A stretch of DNA of 64,000 nucleotides from UBA6170 sp942491385 (GCA_942491385.1 CALOAF010000002.1:491875-555874); one strand, 5' to 3'. Counted from the stretch's first letter, positions 45,062 through 53,827 are shown. The notes: generated by a model from the letters alone, not told the origin. Program-made: numbers and translations.

Positions 45062-46534
45062 ATGAATCAAAATAATCCTATCAAACCTAAAAAAGCATCT
45101 TTGCGCCTGGATAAAACGAATATCATTATCCTGGTGGTGTTTGTCATTCTTGCAATCATTTCGGCTTACTTTGTTTTTAGTCTGGCTAGAAATATCATTT
45201 CCACCTGGACCATGACAAGTCTAGCTGGCTTACCGGTTAATACCCAGGGGACAAAAGCTGCCCCCAACAATAATGAAGAAACAGATCCTTTGACGGATAT
45301 TGCTATAAATCCGATTGAGGTTGAAATGCCTGATCCCTGGGATGGGGTCAGCCGCGTGACGATTCTCGTAATGGGATTGGATTATCGTGATTGGGAGGCT
45401 GGTGAAATTCCACGTACAGACACGATGATGGTTCTAACCCTGGATCCGATAACCAAAGAAGCCGCCATGCTTTCTATTCCACGCGATATGTGGGTAAATA
45501 TACCGGGTTTTGAATACAGCAGAATTAACACTGCATACTATTTAGGTGAATTGTGGAAACTCCCCGGCGGAGGGCCAGCGCTCGCAGCCCAGACGGTAGA
45601 AGAATTCCTTGGCGTTCCCATCGATTACTACGCCCAGGTCGATTTTGGCGCATTTGTGCGCCTGATTGATGAAATTGATGGGGTAACCGTTGTACCTAAA
45701 ATGGATGTACGCATCGTTCCCATCGGTGGCGGATATAAAGAAACCTTAAAAGCAGGCGAAGCGTACACACTAAATGGAACCCTTGCCCTGGCGTATGCCC
45801 GCGCACGTTACACCGACGGGGGTGATTTTGACCGCGCAGCACGACAACAGGAAGTCGTATACGCCATCCGAGATCGCATTCTGAAATTCTCGATGTGGCC
45901 CACGCTGATCGCCAAAGCCCCTATCCTGTACCAGGAAATTGCAGCCGGTGTGAACACTAATATGCGATTCGAAGATGCACTCAGGCTGGCTACGTTTGCG
46001 CTGGAAATAGATCGCAGCCTGATCAAATCCTTCATTATTGATCCTTCCTATGTTGAATTTGGAAAATCACCGGACAATCAGGAGATTTTAAAACCCATTC
46101 CCGACAAAATTCGTTTGTTGCGGGATGAAGTCTTTCGGACTGGTGGACCTTTAAGCCCGGTTGCCATTCAATCTCAGGTGGGTGCTGAACCCATCGATAT
46201 TTTTGATCTGGTTCAAATTGAAAACGCGCGCATCTCTGTCCAAAATGGTAGTTGGTATACCGGTTTAGCCGAGGAGACAGCCATATTCCTGAGATCAAAA
46301 GGTTTCAATATCATTGAAGAAACCAATGCACAGGCAACCGATGTCACCAGAATCACCCTTTATAATGCGAAGCCTTATTCCATTCAGGCGTTATTCAAAC
46401 TGTATGAGGATGCCGGGTTAGGCAAACCCTGGCTAAGCAATCAATTTGATAGCGGTGCTGCCGTGGATGTTGTCATCATTCTTGGCAATGACTGGGCGAA
46501 CTATGTTAATAACAATCCATTGCCAGTTGATTGA
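45062..46534 (+). CDS. LytR-CpsA-Psr (LCP) family cell-wall glycopolymer ligase
   Basis: A 490-residue membrane-anchored enzyme. One N-terminal helix (about 21-43) is followed by the LCP domain: RVTILVMGLDYRD, RTDTMMVLTLDP (with the conserved Arg-Thr-Asp), AAMLSIPRDMWV, INTAYYLGEL, VPIDYYAQVDFGAFVRLIDEIDGV and LAYARARYTDGGDFDRAARQQEV. A LytR_C domain is at the C-terminus. LCP enzymes attach surface polysaccharides from lipid carriers to peptidoglycan or proteins, which fits the wecB-wecC cluster and the MurJ gene. A strong terminator follows. Confidence 0.94.
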   Translation: MNQNNPIKPKKASLRLDKTNIIILVVFVILAIISAYFVFSLARNIISTWTMTSLAGLPVNTQGTKAAPNNNEETDPLTDIAINPIEVEMPDPWDGVSRVTILVMGLDYRDWEAGEIPRTDTMMVLTLDPITKEAAMLSIPRDMWVNIPGFEYSRINTAYYLGELWKLPGGGPALAAQTVEEFLGVPIDYYAQVDFGAFVRLIDEIDGVTVVPKMDVRIVPIGGGYKETLKAGEAYTLNGTLALAYARARYTDGGDFDRAARQQEVVYAIRDRILKFSMWPTLIAKAPILYQEIAAGVNTNMRFEDALRLATFALEIDRSLIKSFIIDPSYVEFGKSPDNQEILKPIPDKIRLLRDEVFRTGGPLSPVAIQSQVGAEPIDIFDLVQIENARISVQNGSWYTGLAEETAIFLRSKGFNIIEETNAQATDVTRITLYNAKPYSIQALFKLYEDAGLGKPWLSNQFDSGAAVDVVIILGNDWANYVNNNPLPVD

Positions 46535-46548
46535 TCAGTAAACAAGAA

Positions 46549-46578
46549 TATAAATCCCCGCCGTGACGGGGATTTATA
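46549..46578. terminator. Bidirectional intrinsic terminator
   Basis: A perfect 12-bp stem (46549-46560 with 46567-46578) and a 6-base loop between the convergent LCP and SagB-type genes. Confidence 0.8.
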
Positions 46579-46583
46579 TTTTC

Positions 46584-47321
46584 TTATCGTTTTCCCAGCG
46601 CTCCACAATAAATTGCCCACAACTCCTGCCCATCCAGACCAAGGGCTGCATTCAATAAATCATCGTCAAAGGCAGCGATTGCACACACTCCACACTGGAT
46701 CGCTTCGGCTGCCAAATATAAATTCTGACATACATGACCAGCATCCAGGTGTAAGTAGCGATATCCACGTTCACCATAACGCCAATACATTCGTTCTGTT
46801 ACCGCCACCCAGATAAAAGTTACCGCGCTTTTTGTCACCTGATTCTGTTGCAGGCAGGCATCAGCAACCTTTTCAGAAATTTCCGCACTTAATTCAATGG
46901 GCAATAAAGCATGCTCTAGGCTGATATAACGATACAATCCAGGGTTGACACCTGCAACCCGATTGACCACCAGGTAGGTCTCAAACGCATGCCGTGCGCC
47001 GGCAGAAGGGACAGTTCGCAAGGTAACCGGCCGGCGGGTAACTGATTTCACTCCCTGGGTCGTCCATAACAGATACGACAGCTCATCCTGGGTGATTACC
47101 TGCTCTTGATAGCGACGCAAAGAACAGCGTTGATCAATGGCTCTGCGCAGATCAATTGGGTATGCAGGGATTGTTTCCGGATCAGGCAACGAAATTAACT
47201 CCGCTGTGGGGTCATACGAGTTTTCCAATGGCGGCTGAGGAACCCCCAGTCGTTGCTTTGATTCCGATAAATATTTATATTTTGTTTTTTCTATAAATTC
47301 TTTGCCAATTCCATCAGTCAT
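46584..47321 (-). CDS. SagB/ThcOx-type nitroreductase-fold dehydrogenase
   Basis: A 245-residue FMN-dependent oxidoreductase of the SagB type. Visible motifs are RRAIDQRCSLRRY, LSYLLWTTQGV, TVPSAGARHAFETYLVVN, YRYLHLDAGHVCQNLYLAAEAIQCGVCAIAAFDDDLLNAALGLDG. In RiPP clusters SagB oxidises azolines to azoles, but no cyclodehydratase or precursor peptide is adjacent, so this copy is more likely a stand-alone oxidoreductase. It lies 22 bases downstream of murJ on the same strand, so the two may be co-transcribed. Confidence 0.87.
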   Translation of the reverse strand: MTDGIGKEFIEKTKYKYLSESKQRLGVPQPPLENSYDPTAELISLPDPETIPAYPIDLRRAIDQRCSLRRYQEQVITQDELSYLLWTTQGVKSVTRRPVTLRTVPSAGARHAFETYLVVNRVAGVNPGLYRYISLEHALLPIELSAEISEKVADACLQQNQVTKSAVTFIWVAVTERMYWRYGERGYRYLHLDAGHVCQNLYLAAEAIQCGVCAIAAFDDDLLNAALGLDGQELWAIYCGALGKR

Positions 47322-47343
47322 TGTTTTCTCCTTTACAAATCAT

Positions 47344-48939
47344 CTATACACGCTTCTTGATTACTTTTCTCAAGAAATAGTTTACCAATATCGTGAAATC
47401 TTCCACTCGAAAGGCCAGTAATAATAAAGCATATAACCCGCCACCGGCAATTGCGCCAACCAACAATATTAACCCATCTGGCAAGGCTAGGCTTTCCACC
47501 AGCCACCCAATCGTGACGCCCATTAATGTAACTGCCAAAAGAACCTTCCCCAGTAAAATGAATATTTTTCTTCCTTCCAGTCCTTTCATACGTTTTCGTA
47601 AAATGATCAGAAGAACGATCGATTCCAGACCTGTGGCAATACTGTTCGCCAAAGCCAATCCACCAATCGCCAACCAGCCGATCCGTAAAAATAGGCTGCC
47701 TAACAGGATGCTCAGTAAAATATTGATACTCATGGCGATCACACCAACGACGACCGGCGTTCTTGTGTCTTTCATGGCATAAAATGCCCGGCTGAGAATT
47801 TCAACCGCACTATGACCCACTAACCCGACTGTGTACCATAATAATGCCCAGGCAACTAATTCTGTTGATTCTGAGGTAAAGGTTGTACCATTCTCGTAAA
47901 GCACCTTGATTAATGGATAGCGTAAAATAATCATGCCCACGGCTGCAGGGATTGAAAACATAAACACAGCCCGTAAAGCGGTTGAAAGTGAATTACGCAT
48001 TTCATCCAATTTTCCCAATGCCGCCTGGGCAGAAAAAGTTGGCAAGGATGCGGTAGCGATCGCCTGAGCAATCAACATTAATGGCATCAACATTAAGTTA
48101 AACCCGTACGTCAGACCAGTCACACTGCCTGCGGAATAGCGTGATGCCAAATTAGTATTCACTAAAAAATTGAGTTGGACCACCGCAACACCGGCCATGC
48201 GCGGTAACATTAATATCCCCACCTGCCGGACAGACGGGTTATTAAGCCCCAGGTTCGGGAAATAATTACCATGCAGTCGTACGAGCTTTGGCAATTGCAC
48301 CAGCAAATGCAAACTAGCTCCTAACACCACTCCCCAAGCCAATCCAAAGATACCCATACTCGGGGATAAAAACACAACCCCAAATATCATCCCCAGGGAA
48401 TACATGGATGGCGCTAAGGCAGGGAATAAGAAACTCTGGTGCGCATTCAATACGCCCATCATCAGCCCGGAAATGCTGAAAATAACTGTCGATGGCAAAA
48501 TAATCCTGAGTAACTGGACGGTTAATTGGAACTTTTCTGGGTCGTTTACAAACCCGGGTGCAAGAATGTAGCGCACCACCTGAGGAGCAAATATCGCTGC
48601 TAAAACCGCCAATGCACTGATGATTAAAAACACCAGGTTGATGATGGCAGAAGCTAATTTCCAGGCGTTTTCTTTTTGCTTCTGTACAAGAAAAGTTGAA
48701 AAAGTTGGAACAAAGGCTGACGCCAAAGCCCCTCCAGCTACCAGATTGAATAGCACTTCTGATACCCGGTTGGCAGCCCAAAAAGCTTCATTTTCCAATC
48801 CTGTCCCAAAAGCTCTCAGGATAACCACGCCTTTGGCCAGATTGATGACGCTGCTGAAGACATACGCGATCATGACCGTTCCAGCTGCCAGAGCAATTTG
48901 ACGATTTGCTGATATGGGGGAGTTATTGGGGGAATCCAT
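47344..48939 (-). CDS. murJ: Lipid II flippase MurJ (MviN)
   Basis: A 531-residue, 14-helix protein of the MOP superfamily. The MurJ signatures are visible as GTGLENEAFWAANRVSEVLFNLVAGGALASAFVPTFS at the first helices, LRIILPSTVIFSISGLMMGVLNAHQSFLFPALAP, and EILSRAFYAMKDTRTPV. It moves lipid II across the membrane for peptidoglycan synthesis. An ATG at 48939 is used; a TTG three bases upstream gives one extra residue. There is no Shine-Dalgarno, and TATAAT lies 7 bases before the ATG, so the mRNA is a candidate leaderless message. Confidence 0.92.
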   Translation of the reverse strand: MDSPNNSPISANRQIALAAGTVMIAYVFSSVINLAKGVVILRAFGTGLENEAFWAANRVSEVLFNLVAGGALASAFVPTFSTFLVQKQKENAWKLASAIINLVFLIISALAVLAAIFAPQVVRYILAPGFVNDPEKFQLTVQLLRIILPSTVIFSISGLMMGVLNAHQSFLFPALAPSMYSLGMIFGVVFLSPSMGIFGLAWGVVLGASLHLLVQLPKLVRLHGNYFPNLGLNNPSVRQVGILMLPRMAGVAVVQLNFLVNTNLASRYSAGSVTGLTYGFNLMLMPLMLIAQAIATASLPTFSAQAALGKLDEMRNSLSTALRAVFMFSIPAAVGMIILRYPLIKVLYENGTTFTSESTELVAWALLWYTVGLVGHSAVEILSRAFYAMKDTRTPVVVGVIAMSINILLSILLGSLFLRIGWLAIGGLALANSIATGLESIVLLIILRKRMKGLEGRKIFILLGKVLLAVTLMGVTIGWLVESLALPDGLILLVGAIAGGGLYALLLLAFRVEDFTILVNYFLRKVIKKRV

Positions 48940-48992
48940 CAACGAGATTATAGCCTATTTCTGTTTCGATTTATTTTCATTTCGATCTTGAT

Positions 48993-49021
48993 TTGACAAT
49001 TTACAAGCATGCTGCTATATT
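48993..49021 (+). promoter_or_regulatory. Strong sigma70-type promoter of the cold-shock gene
   Basis: TTGACA (48993-48998) and TATATT (49016-49021) at 17-base spacing. Start of transcription is expected near 49028, giving a 5' leader of about 138 bases before the ATG at 49166. Such long leaders often form cold-sensitive structures in csp mRNAs. The leader has a TGTCTG/CAGACA pair (49073-49078 and 49113-49118). Confidence 0.7.
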
Positions 49022-49165
49022 TCATGATAGTAAGAAGCACGTCGTTTTAAAGAAGAAGTTTTAATGGATATCTGTCTGCGGAGTTTTTTTTCCAAAAGCA
49101 ATATTCCCACTTCAGACAAAAACACTAAGCTTCCCCAATCAATAGTTTTTTTTAGGAGGATTTTC

Positions 49166-49375
49166 ATGTCTGAACGTATCCAAGGAACCGTCAAATGGTT
49201 CAACGAGACAAAGGGTTTTGGTTTTATCGAACGTGAAGGCGGCCCGGATGTCTTCGTCCATTATTCTGCCATTCAATCAGCTGGTTTTCGAAAACTGGAA
49301 GAAGGACAGAGAGTTGAATTCACCATTGAAGATGGTCCAAAAGGCCCGCAGGCTACAGAAGTAACACCAGTATAA
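49166..49375 (+). CDS. Cold-shock protein (CspA family)
   Basis: A 69-residue RNA/ssDNA-binding OB-fold protein. GTVKWFNETKGFGFIEREGG contains RNP1-like KGFGFI, and DVFVHYSAI contains RNP2. The start at 49166 is chosen because AGGAGGA lies just before it and the CSP domain begins directly after. An in-frame ATG at 49064 would add 34 residues from the 5' leader and is rejected. It has its own promoter and terminator. Confidence 0.95.
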   Translation: MSERIQGTVKWFNETKGFGFIEREGGPDVFVHYSAIQSAGFRKLEEGQRVEFTIEDGPKGPQATEVTPV

Positions 49376-49396
49376 ATAACCTAGGCCAAAAACAGA

Positions 49397-49427
49397 AAAA
49401 CCCCTGCCCGCAAAGCAGGGGTTTTTT
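49397..49427 (+). terminator. Intrinsic terminator of the cold-shock gene
   Basis: An 11-bp stem (49397-49407 with 49415-49425) with a 7-base loop and a T run. Confidence 0.85.
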
Positions 49428-49445
49428 CATACCTATCGCATTTAT

Positions 49446-49474
49446 TTGCACTTCATTTTCATAATCGCTATAAT
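49446..49474 (+). promoter_or_regulatory. Promoter for a small membrane-protein gene
   Basis: TTGCAC (49446-49451) and a perfect TATAAT (49469-49474) with a 17-base spacer. AGGAG at 49481-49485 and an ATG at 49496 follow directly. Confidence 0.65.
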
Positions 49475-49495
49475 TAGATTAGGAGAAGTTTGTCG

Positions 49496-49699
49496 ATGAT
49501 TCCCTTGCAAGTTTCAGTTCAGCCCCGGCCCACACCGATAATTCCCTATTTTGTTCACATCCAAGCCTTTATTGTTCTTGGGCTGTGGATTTTCACCCAC
49601 ATGTGGTCCGGTTTAATTTCATCAGTAGCTTCAGAGGTAGTTTCAATGGGTGAAATTGCGTGGTGGGCTAAATTCGGTAGTTTTTTTGTGGGTCTATAA
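49496..49699 (+). CDS. Small single-helix membrane protein, unknown
   Basis: A 67-residue protein with no family that I recognise. Pro-rich N-terminus (QPRPTPIIPY), then one membrane helix (about 20-40, IQAFIVLGLWIFTHMW), a short polar stretch and a hydrophobic C-terminal end. A proper -35/-10 pair, AGGAG and ATG in the right order support real expression. The start may also be a TTG two codons earlier. Confidence 0.5.
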   Translation: MIPLQVSVQPRPTPIIPYFVHIQAFIVLGLWIFTHMWSGLISSVASEVVSMGEIAWWAKFGSFFVGL

Positions 49700-49799
49700 A
49701 TAACAATCTCTGAAATTTTTTCAAAACAAAGAAAACAACAAATTTTGCATGTTCTTTAAATAATCACTGTTCTTATTGAGATAATGAAAGGATAATAAA

Positions 49800-50915
49800 A
49801 TGAGTAATAACTCAAAAATTAGTATAAATACGGCGACACTGGACGAATTAACATCTGTTCCAGGAATTGGGCCAGCACTGGCAAAAAGAATCATTGATAA
49901 ACGCCCATTTTCAAATTTGGATGACCTGACACGCGTTTCAGGGATTGGGGAAAATTCGCTGGAACAGCTAAAACCAGTCCTTACCGCTCAGGAAACTGAA
50001 TTGCCGGCTGATTTTCAATCATTTGTCGCCTCTATTCGGGATGAAACAAATGAGGAACCATTTGTCAGCGAGGAACTTGATACAGATGATCAAGAGTTAT
50101 CGGAAGAAGAAGACCTGGAAGAGGTTTCGAGATTGGATCAGGTAATCGAGAATTCTCACGCAAAGCATGATGATATTCTTGATCAGGATCAGAAACTTGA
50201 ATTTGATGATGATATGGTTGAAGCAGAAGTTGAAATCATTGAAAATGAAGACATTCCAGACGAAGCTGTGCAAGTAGGTTCAAAAATTCAGGACATAGAA
50301 ATCGAGATGTCGGATGACATCCCAGAAAAAGAAGTAGAAGTTGAAGTTGATGGTGTCTTTCAACCCGAACATGAAAAACTGGGGGCAACGGTTTATAAAG
50401 CTGAAGAGGTTCCTCATAATATGAACGTGGAAAAACAAGCCGAAAAGAGCTCTTCCGAAGAATTAATTTCCCGATCTCAATTAATTTGGAGTCTGTTAGG
50501 AACTGCTGTTTTCTCCATTCTCCTGACCGTATTAATCACCCTAGGAATTCTTTCCGTTACGAATGGGGGATTAAAATATGCAACCGTTTCAGAAGCAAAC
50601 CGCATAGAAAATCAAATCACAATTTTGAATGATCTCACCACCACCATGCAGACTGATATGCAAGGCGTCCGCACGAGATTGGATGCTTTGGAAACGGTGG
50701 CAGGCAGGGTCAACGTTCTTGAAGGACGTGCTGATAGCATGGAAGCAGATCTGGGTATCATCCAAACGACGATCAAAGAAATTTCGGAGACACTGGCTAC
50801 CGTGCAGGATGAAATCCTTTCCTTACAGGAATCTGTTCAAAAATCGGAAGGTTTCCGCTCAGGGTTATTAGAATTATTACTTGAGATAGACGGTCAAGCG
50901 CAGGAAGGGGAGTAA
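49800..50915 (+). CDS. Helix-hairpin-helix protein with membrane helix and coiled coil
   Basis: A 371-residue protein. Residues 7-62 form a ComEA-like helix-hairpin-helix pair (INTATLDELTSVPGIGPALAKRI and FSNLDDLTRVSGIGENSL). A very acidic linker (about 70-225, rich in Glu and Asp) precedes one membrane helix (228-251), and a coiled coil fills the C-terminal 100 residues. HHH domains bind DNA or mediate protein contacts, and the cytoplasmic HHH with an external coiled coil is unusual. First of three clustered membrane coiled-coil genes. GAAAGGATAATAAA precedes the ATG. Confidence 0.72.
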   Translation: MSNNSKISINTATLDELTSVPGIGPALAKRIIDKRPFSNLDDLTRVSGIGENSLEQLKPVLTAQETELPADFQSFVASIRDETNEEPFVSEELDTDDQELSEEEDLEEVSRLDQVIENSHAKHDDILDQDQKLEFDDDMVEAEVEIIENEDIPDEAVQVGSKIQDIEIEMSDDIPEKEVEVEVDGVFQPEHEKLGATVYKAEEVPHNMNVEKQAEKSSSEELISRSQLIWSLLGTAVFSILLTVLITLGILSVTNGGLKYATVSEANRIENQITILNDLTTTMQTDMQGVRTRLDALETVAGRVNVLEGRADSMEADLGIIQTTIKEISETLATVQDEILSLQESVQKSEGFRSGLLELLLEIDGQAQEGE

Positions 50916-50918
50916 AAA

Positions 50919-51788
50919 ATGACAGAACAGAAAAAACAATCCTCCTGGTTTGGACGATTTCTTAAAGGTATCCTTCGATTGATCTTATCACTCCTGGTCG
51001 GCATTCTACTTGGCGCAGCTTTATATTTCGGATTTCAATTTGCATATCAGCAGCTTGTGATCCCAACCCAAGGAAATGCAGCAGATCTGCAAAATTTGCA
51101 AACCAGAGTCAATCAACAATGGGAGCTTTTACAGGAAAAAAATATAGAGCTTGAAGATCGATTATCAATCATGGAATCTGACCAAGAAAATTTATCTGAT
51201 ACTATCTCTGAATTAATGGCTCAGAATGATCAGGTTTCTGCTGATCTTGATGCTTACCTGATACAACAGGAAGATCTGACTGTGAAAATTGATGATATTA
51301 ATCAATCAATTGTCGCGATGATGGATCAAGACAAGGAACTTGCCAGTCAAAACGAAGACATCGTAGCCACAATTGAGGAAATGGAAGTTGAGAAGAAACT
51401 TCAACCAGTCTTACAAGATTTGCAGGTGTTTAAAGTTCTACTGCAAGTAAACCGCAGCCGTCTCTTTTTGGTGCAGGATAATTATGGACTCGCTGCGCAG
51501 GAACTAGCGTTGGCGGATAAATTACTTAACACTCTCTTGATTTCTGCCACTGAAGAGCAGGAAAACGAGATTCTGCTTTGGGTTGCCCGTTTAAACCTGG
51601 CAATTGGCCATTTACCGGATAACCCCATATTAGCCAATGATGATCTCGAGATTCTCTGGACCATGATGGCTGACGGGTTTTCAAATCCAGATGGCTTAGA
51701 CATGCTCGCGATTACCGAAGAAACCAACACCAGTTCAACACCACAACCATCTGAGACAGCAACAGCAACACCTACCCCGAAACCTTAA
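50919..51788 (+). CDS. Membrane-anchored coiled-coil protein
   Basis: A 289-residue protein 3 bases after the HHH protein gene. One membrane helix (about 18-42), a long coiled coil (about 52-160, heptads around LQEKNIELEDRLSIMESDQENLS), then a helical segment (LQPVLQDLQVFKVLLQVNRSRLFLVQDNYGLAAQELALADKLL) and a Ser/Thr/Pro tail. The helical core is similar to a region in the third gene (both hold a NxGLA/ISANLALSLA-like helix), so these two may be distant paralogues. No family recognised. Confidence 0.7.
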   Translation: MTEQKKQSSWFGRFLKGILRLILSLLVGILLGAALYFGFQFAYQQLVIPTQGNAADLQNLQTRVNQQWELLQEKNIELEDRLSIMESDQENLSDTISELMAQNDQVSADLDAYLIQQEDLTVKIDDINQSIVAMMDQDKELASQNEDIVATIEEMEVEKKLQPVLQDLQVFKVLLQVNRSRLFLVQDNYGLAAQELALADKLLNTLLISATEEQENEILLWVARLNLAIGHLPDNPILANDDLEILWTMMADGFSNPDGLDMLAITEETNTSSTPQPSETATATPTPKP

Positions 51789-51797
51789 GGAGGTACT

Positions 51798-52634
51798 ATG
51801 GAAAATGATGAATTAATCAATAAAGAAAACGAAAATAAAATTGAAAAAGATCAAAATAGCGAGAACCTGATAGAACCAGATCAAATTATCCCTGAGGAAA
51901 CAGACGTTGAAAATGACCCGGATAAAATTGCTGAGAACCTCCTGGAGTCTGAGCAAACGTTCTCTGAGGATCCAGTCGTGGAGGACGAGGCATCATTAGA
52001 AACAACTATCGATGAGCCATCTGACCCTGTCACACCTTTTGAAAAAGAAGTGGTAAAAAAAATGCCAGGTTGGCTAAGTAAAAGTCTGATTTATGGTGGT
52101 GTAGGAATATTGCTGCTATTGGCCGGGTTTTTGATCGCATTCTTTACTACCACGGTTCCAGCGCAAAATTCCTATCAAACTGTTCAACAGGAATTGAAAA
52201 ATAAAGAGACCGCATTAAATGACTTACAGACACAGTTTGATCAAAACAACAACGATTTAACAGAAGCAAAAAGTGATCTGGTCAGCCTTCAACAGGATTT
52301 TCAGTCGCTCGAGCAAGATTTTCAATCACTCGAGCAGGATAATCAACTAATACTTTCCAATAGCGAATTTAATCAGAATCTGATTGACTTAAAATATGAG
52401 ATCAGTCGCGCAAAATTTGCTATGCTCAATGAAGACCTGATCAGTGCAAACCTGGCGCTCAGTCTGGCGACAGACAAATTTGAAATAATTCAATCAATGT
52501 TGGATCCAGAAATTTCAAACGGAATGAAAGAAAAGTTGCAGGAAATTCAAAATTTGGTCAGGACTGATCCAGATAATGCATTGGATCAGCTACGAACACT
52601 CAATGAAAATTTAGAAAGAATTCCACTTAAGTAA
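51798..52634 (+). CDS. Acidic membrane-anchored coiled-coil protein
   Basis: A 278-residue protein. The first 80 residues are acidic and disordered. One membrane helix (about 96-117) is followed by a coiled coil (about 125-190) and a helical end. GGAGG precedes the ATG, 9 bases after the upstream stop. It is the third gene of a co-transcribed trio. No enzyme motif is visible. A 21-bp tandem repeat lies in the coiled-coil part. Confidence 0.7.
   Translation: MENDELINKENENKIEKDQNSENLIEPDQIIPEETDVENDPDKIAENLLESEQTFSEDPVVEDEASLETTIDEPSDPVTPFEKEVVKKMPGWLSKSLIYGGVGILLLLAGFLIAFFTTTVPAQNSYQTVQQELKNKETALNDLQTQFDQNNNDLTEAKSDLVSLQQDFQSLEQDFQSLEQDNQLILSNSEFNQNLIDLKYEISRAKFAMLNEDLISANLALSLATDKFEIIQSMLDPEISNGMKEKLQEIQNLVRTDPDNALDQLRTLNENLERIPLK
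52296..52337 (+). repeat. 21-bp tandem duplication inside the coiled-coil gene
   Basis: Units 52296-52316 and 52317-52337 differ at only three positions. Each encodes one heptad (DFQSLEQ), so the duplication lengthens the coiled coil by one turn pair and keeps the reading frame. Confidence 0.85.
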
Positions 52635-52650
52635 ACAGAGCCAGAAAGGC

Positions 52651-52684
52651 AAAACGGCTGGGTAGAATCTATCCCAGCCGTTTT
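52651..52684. terminator. Bidirectional intrinsic terminator
   Basis: A 12-bp stem (52651-52662 with 52673-52684) between the coiled-coil operon and the convergent eRF1-like gene, with A and T tracts at the two edges. Confidence 0.8.
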
Positions 52685-52696
52685 CTGCTCTTTTAT

Positions 52697-53794
52697 CTAA
52701 TATCGTAGAAAAGCGCCGATCTTGCCTGCTTTTTCAATTTCTGTTCCACTATGAACCACATCCACCTCGCCGCCTGTTCTTAATGTCAGGCTTACAGCAG
52801 TTGCGATCACATCTTCCACAGCTGTAGCTTCTGCGTCACATTGTTTACACACAATCTCAGATAAAGAAGTGATCGTATTGCATTCCGGACAACGAAAACC
52901 AGGAACCTGAAATCCTTGCTGGATTACCAGGGTCTGGACTCTACCTTCATTAACAGCCTTCAGGGTTGGTTCCACGCCAACAATTGCACCAGCCTGTTTA
53001 GAAGCCTGGGTGATTAGCTTTTCAATCAAATGATTTTCTCTTTCTTTTTCAGCTTTTTTGCCCACTTCTAGTGTCCGATTGAGTATTTCCTGGTGGGAAG
53101 CCGTCATGGATGCAGGAAAAGTTCCCACGATCAGACTCTGCCACATTTTCGGTAAATAACTCCTAAAAATGGCAATGTTATCATCCGTTCCACTCAAGAG
53201 GATTCTACGAATGTGTTTTTCTTCAAAAAATTTGGTAGCAAAGTCAATCACTTCCCGCATATTGCGTTCAATTGTCTCTTCAACGGCTCTCGTCTGAGAG
53301 GCGATGCCACCGCGCATTCCCTTCACACCAGACCCACCTTTTTTTACCTGGCGGACAGAGGTACCCAATACCCCTTCCTGTTCAACAAGCTGCCCCAAAT
53401 GAAAATGGAAAAGCCGCGCTCCTTGTTTATCAATCAATACAACGCTGTAGCCACCATAGCTATCGAATAAGCCAGCCAAAGGACGAACATTGGGTCGTAA
53501 CCCAACATGTATCAGATCTGGAACCGGAACAGCCAAAGGGATCAATTTAAACCACTGATTGCGTTCGTCAGAAAAAATAGCAACGCTTCTGCCTGCCCAA
53601 TCGTATTCGGTGTCAAAATATTCTTCAACTTTTTTCACATCTTCTGCCAATTCGACTGACTTCAACATGTTTCTCAATCGTAATCGGTATGAATCCGTAT
53701 TCCCCATGGTTGGATCCGTATTTAAATAAATGGTCAACATCGATTGCTGCGCCTGGTAATCAACCAATTCACGCAGATCTTTTTCAGTAAACAT
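52697..53794 (-). CDS. Bacterial eRF1-like protein (baeRF family) with zinc ribbon
   Basis: A 365-residue protein whose layout matches archaeo-eukaryotic release factors: an N-terminal domain (1-115), a middle domain with a KKGGSG loop (GGS at 153-155 where eRF1 has GGQ), and a C-terminal domain with a Cys4 zinc ribbon (C302, C305, C316, C319). This suits the baeRF families, proposed bacterial paralogues of eRF1 thought to act in ribosome-associated stress or defence. The release-active Gln is changed to Ser, so canonical peptide release is doubtful. It is a single-gene unit before htrA-like and dnaJ-like genes on the same strand. Confidence 0.75.
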   Translation of the reverse strand: MFTEKDLRELVDYQAQQSMLTIYLNTDPTMGNTDSYRLRLRNMLKSVELAEDVKKVEEYFDTEYDWAGRSVAIFSDERNQWFKLIPLAVPVPDLIHVGLRPNVRPLAGLFDSYGGYSVVLIDKQGARLFHFHLGQLVEQEGVLGTSVRQVKKGGSGVKGMRGGIASQTRAVEETIERNMREVIDFATKFFEEKHIRRILLSGTDDNIAIFRSYLPKMWQSLIVGTFPASMTASHQEILNRTLEVGKKAEKERENHLIEKLITQASKQAGAIVGVEPTLKAVNEGRVQTLVIQQGFQVPGFRCPECNTITSLSEIVCKQCDAEATAVEDVIATAVSLTLRTGGEVDVVHSGTEIEKAGKIGAFLRY

Positions 53795-53827
53795 ATTACC
53801 TCCTATATTGATGTTTAAACCAGGCCC

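Noticed and set aside
46584..47321. RiPP biosynthesis cluster around the SagB-type gene
   Set aside because: No precursor peptide, YcaO or leader-binding gene nearby; the neighbour is murJ.
49064..49165. N-terminal extension of the cold-shock protein
   Set aside because: In frame but no Shine-Dalgarno before it, and AGGAGGA directly precedes the internal ATG at 49166, where the CSP domain begins.
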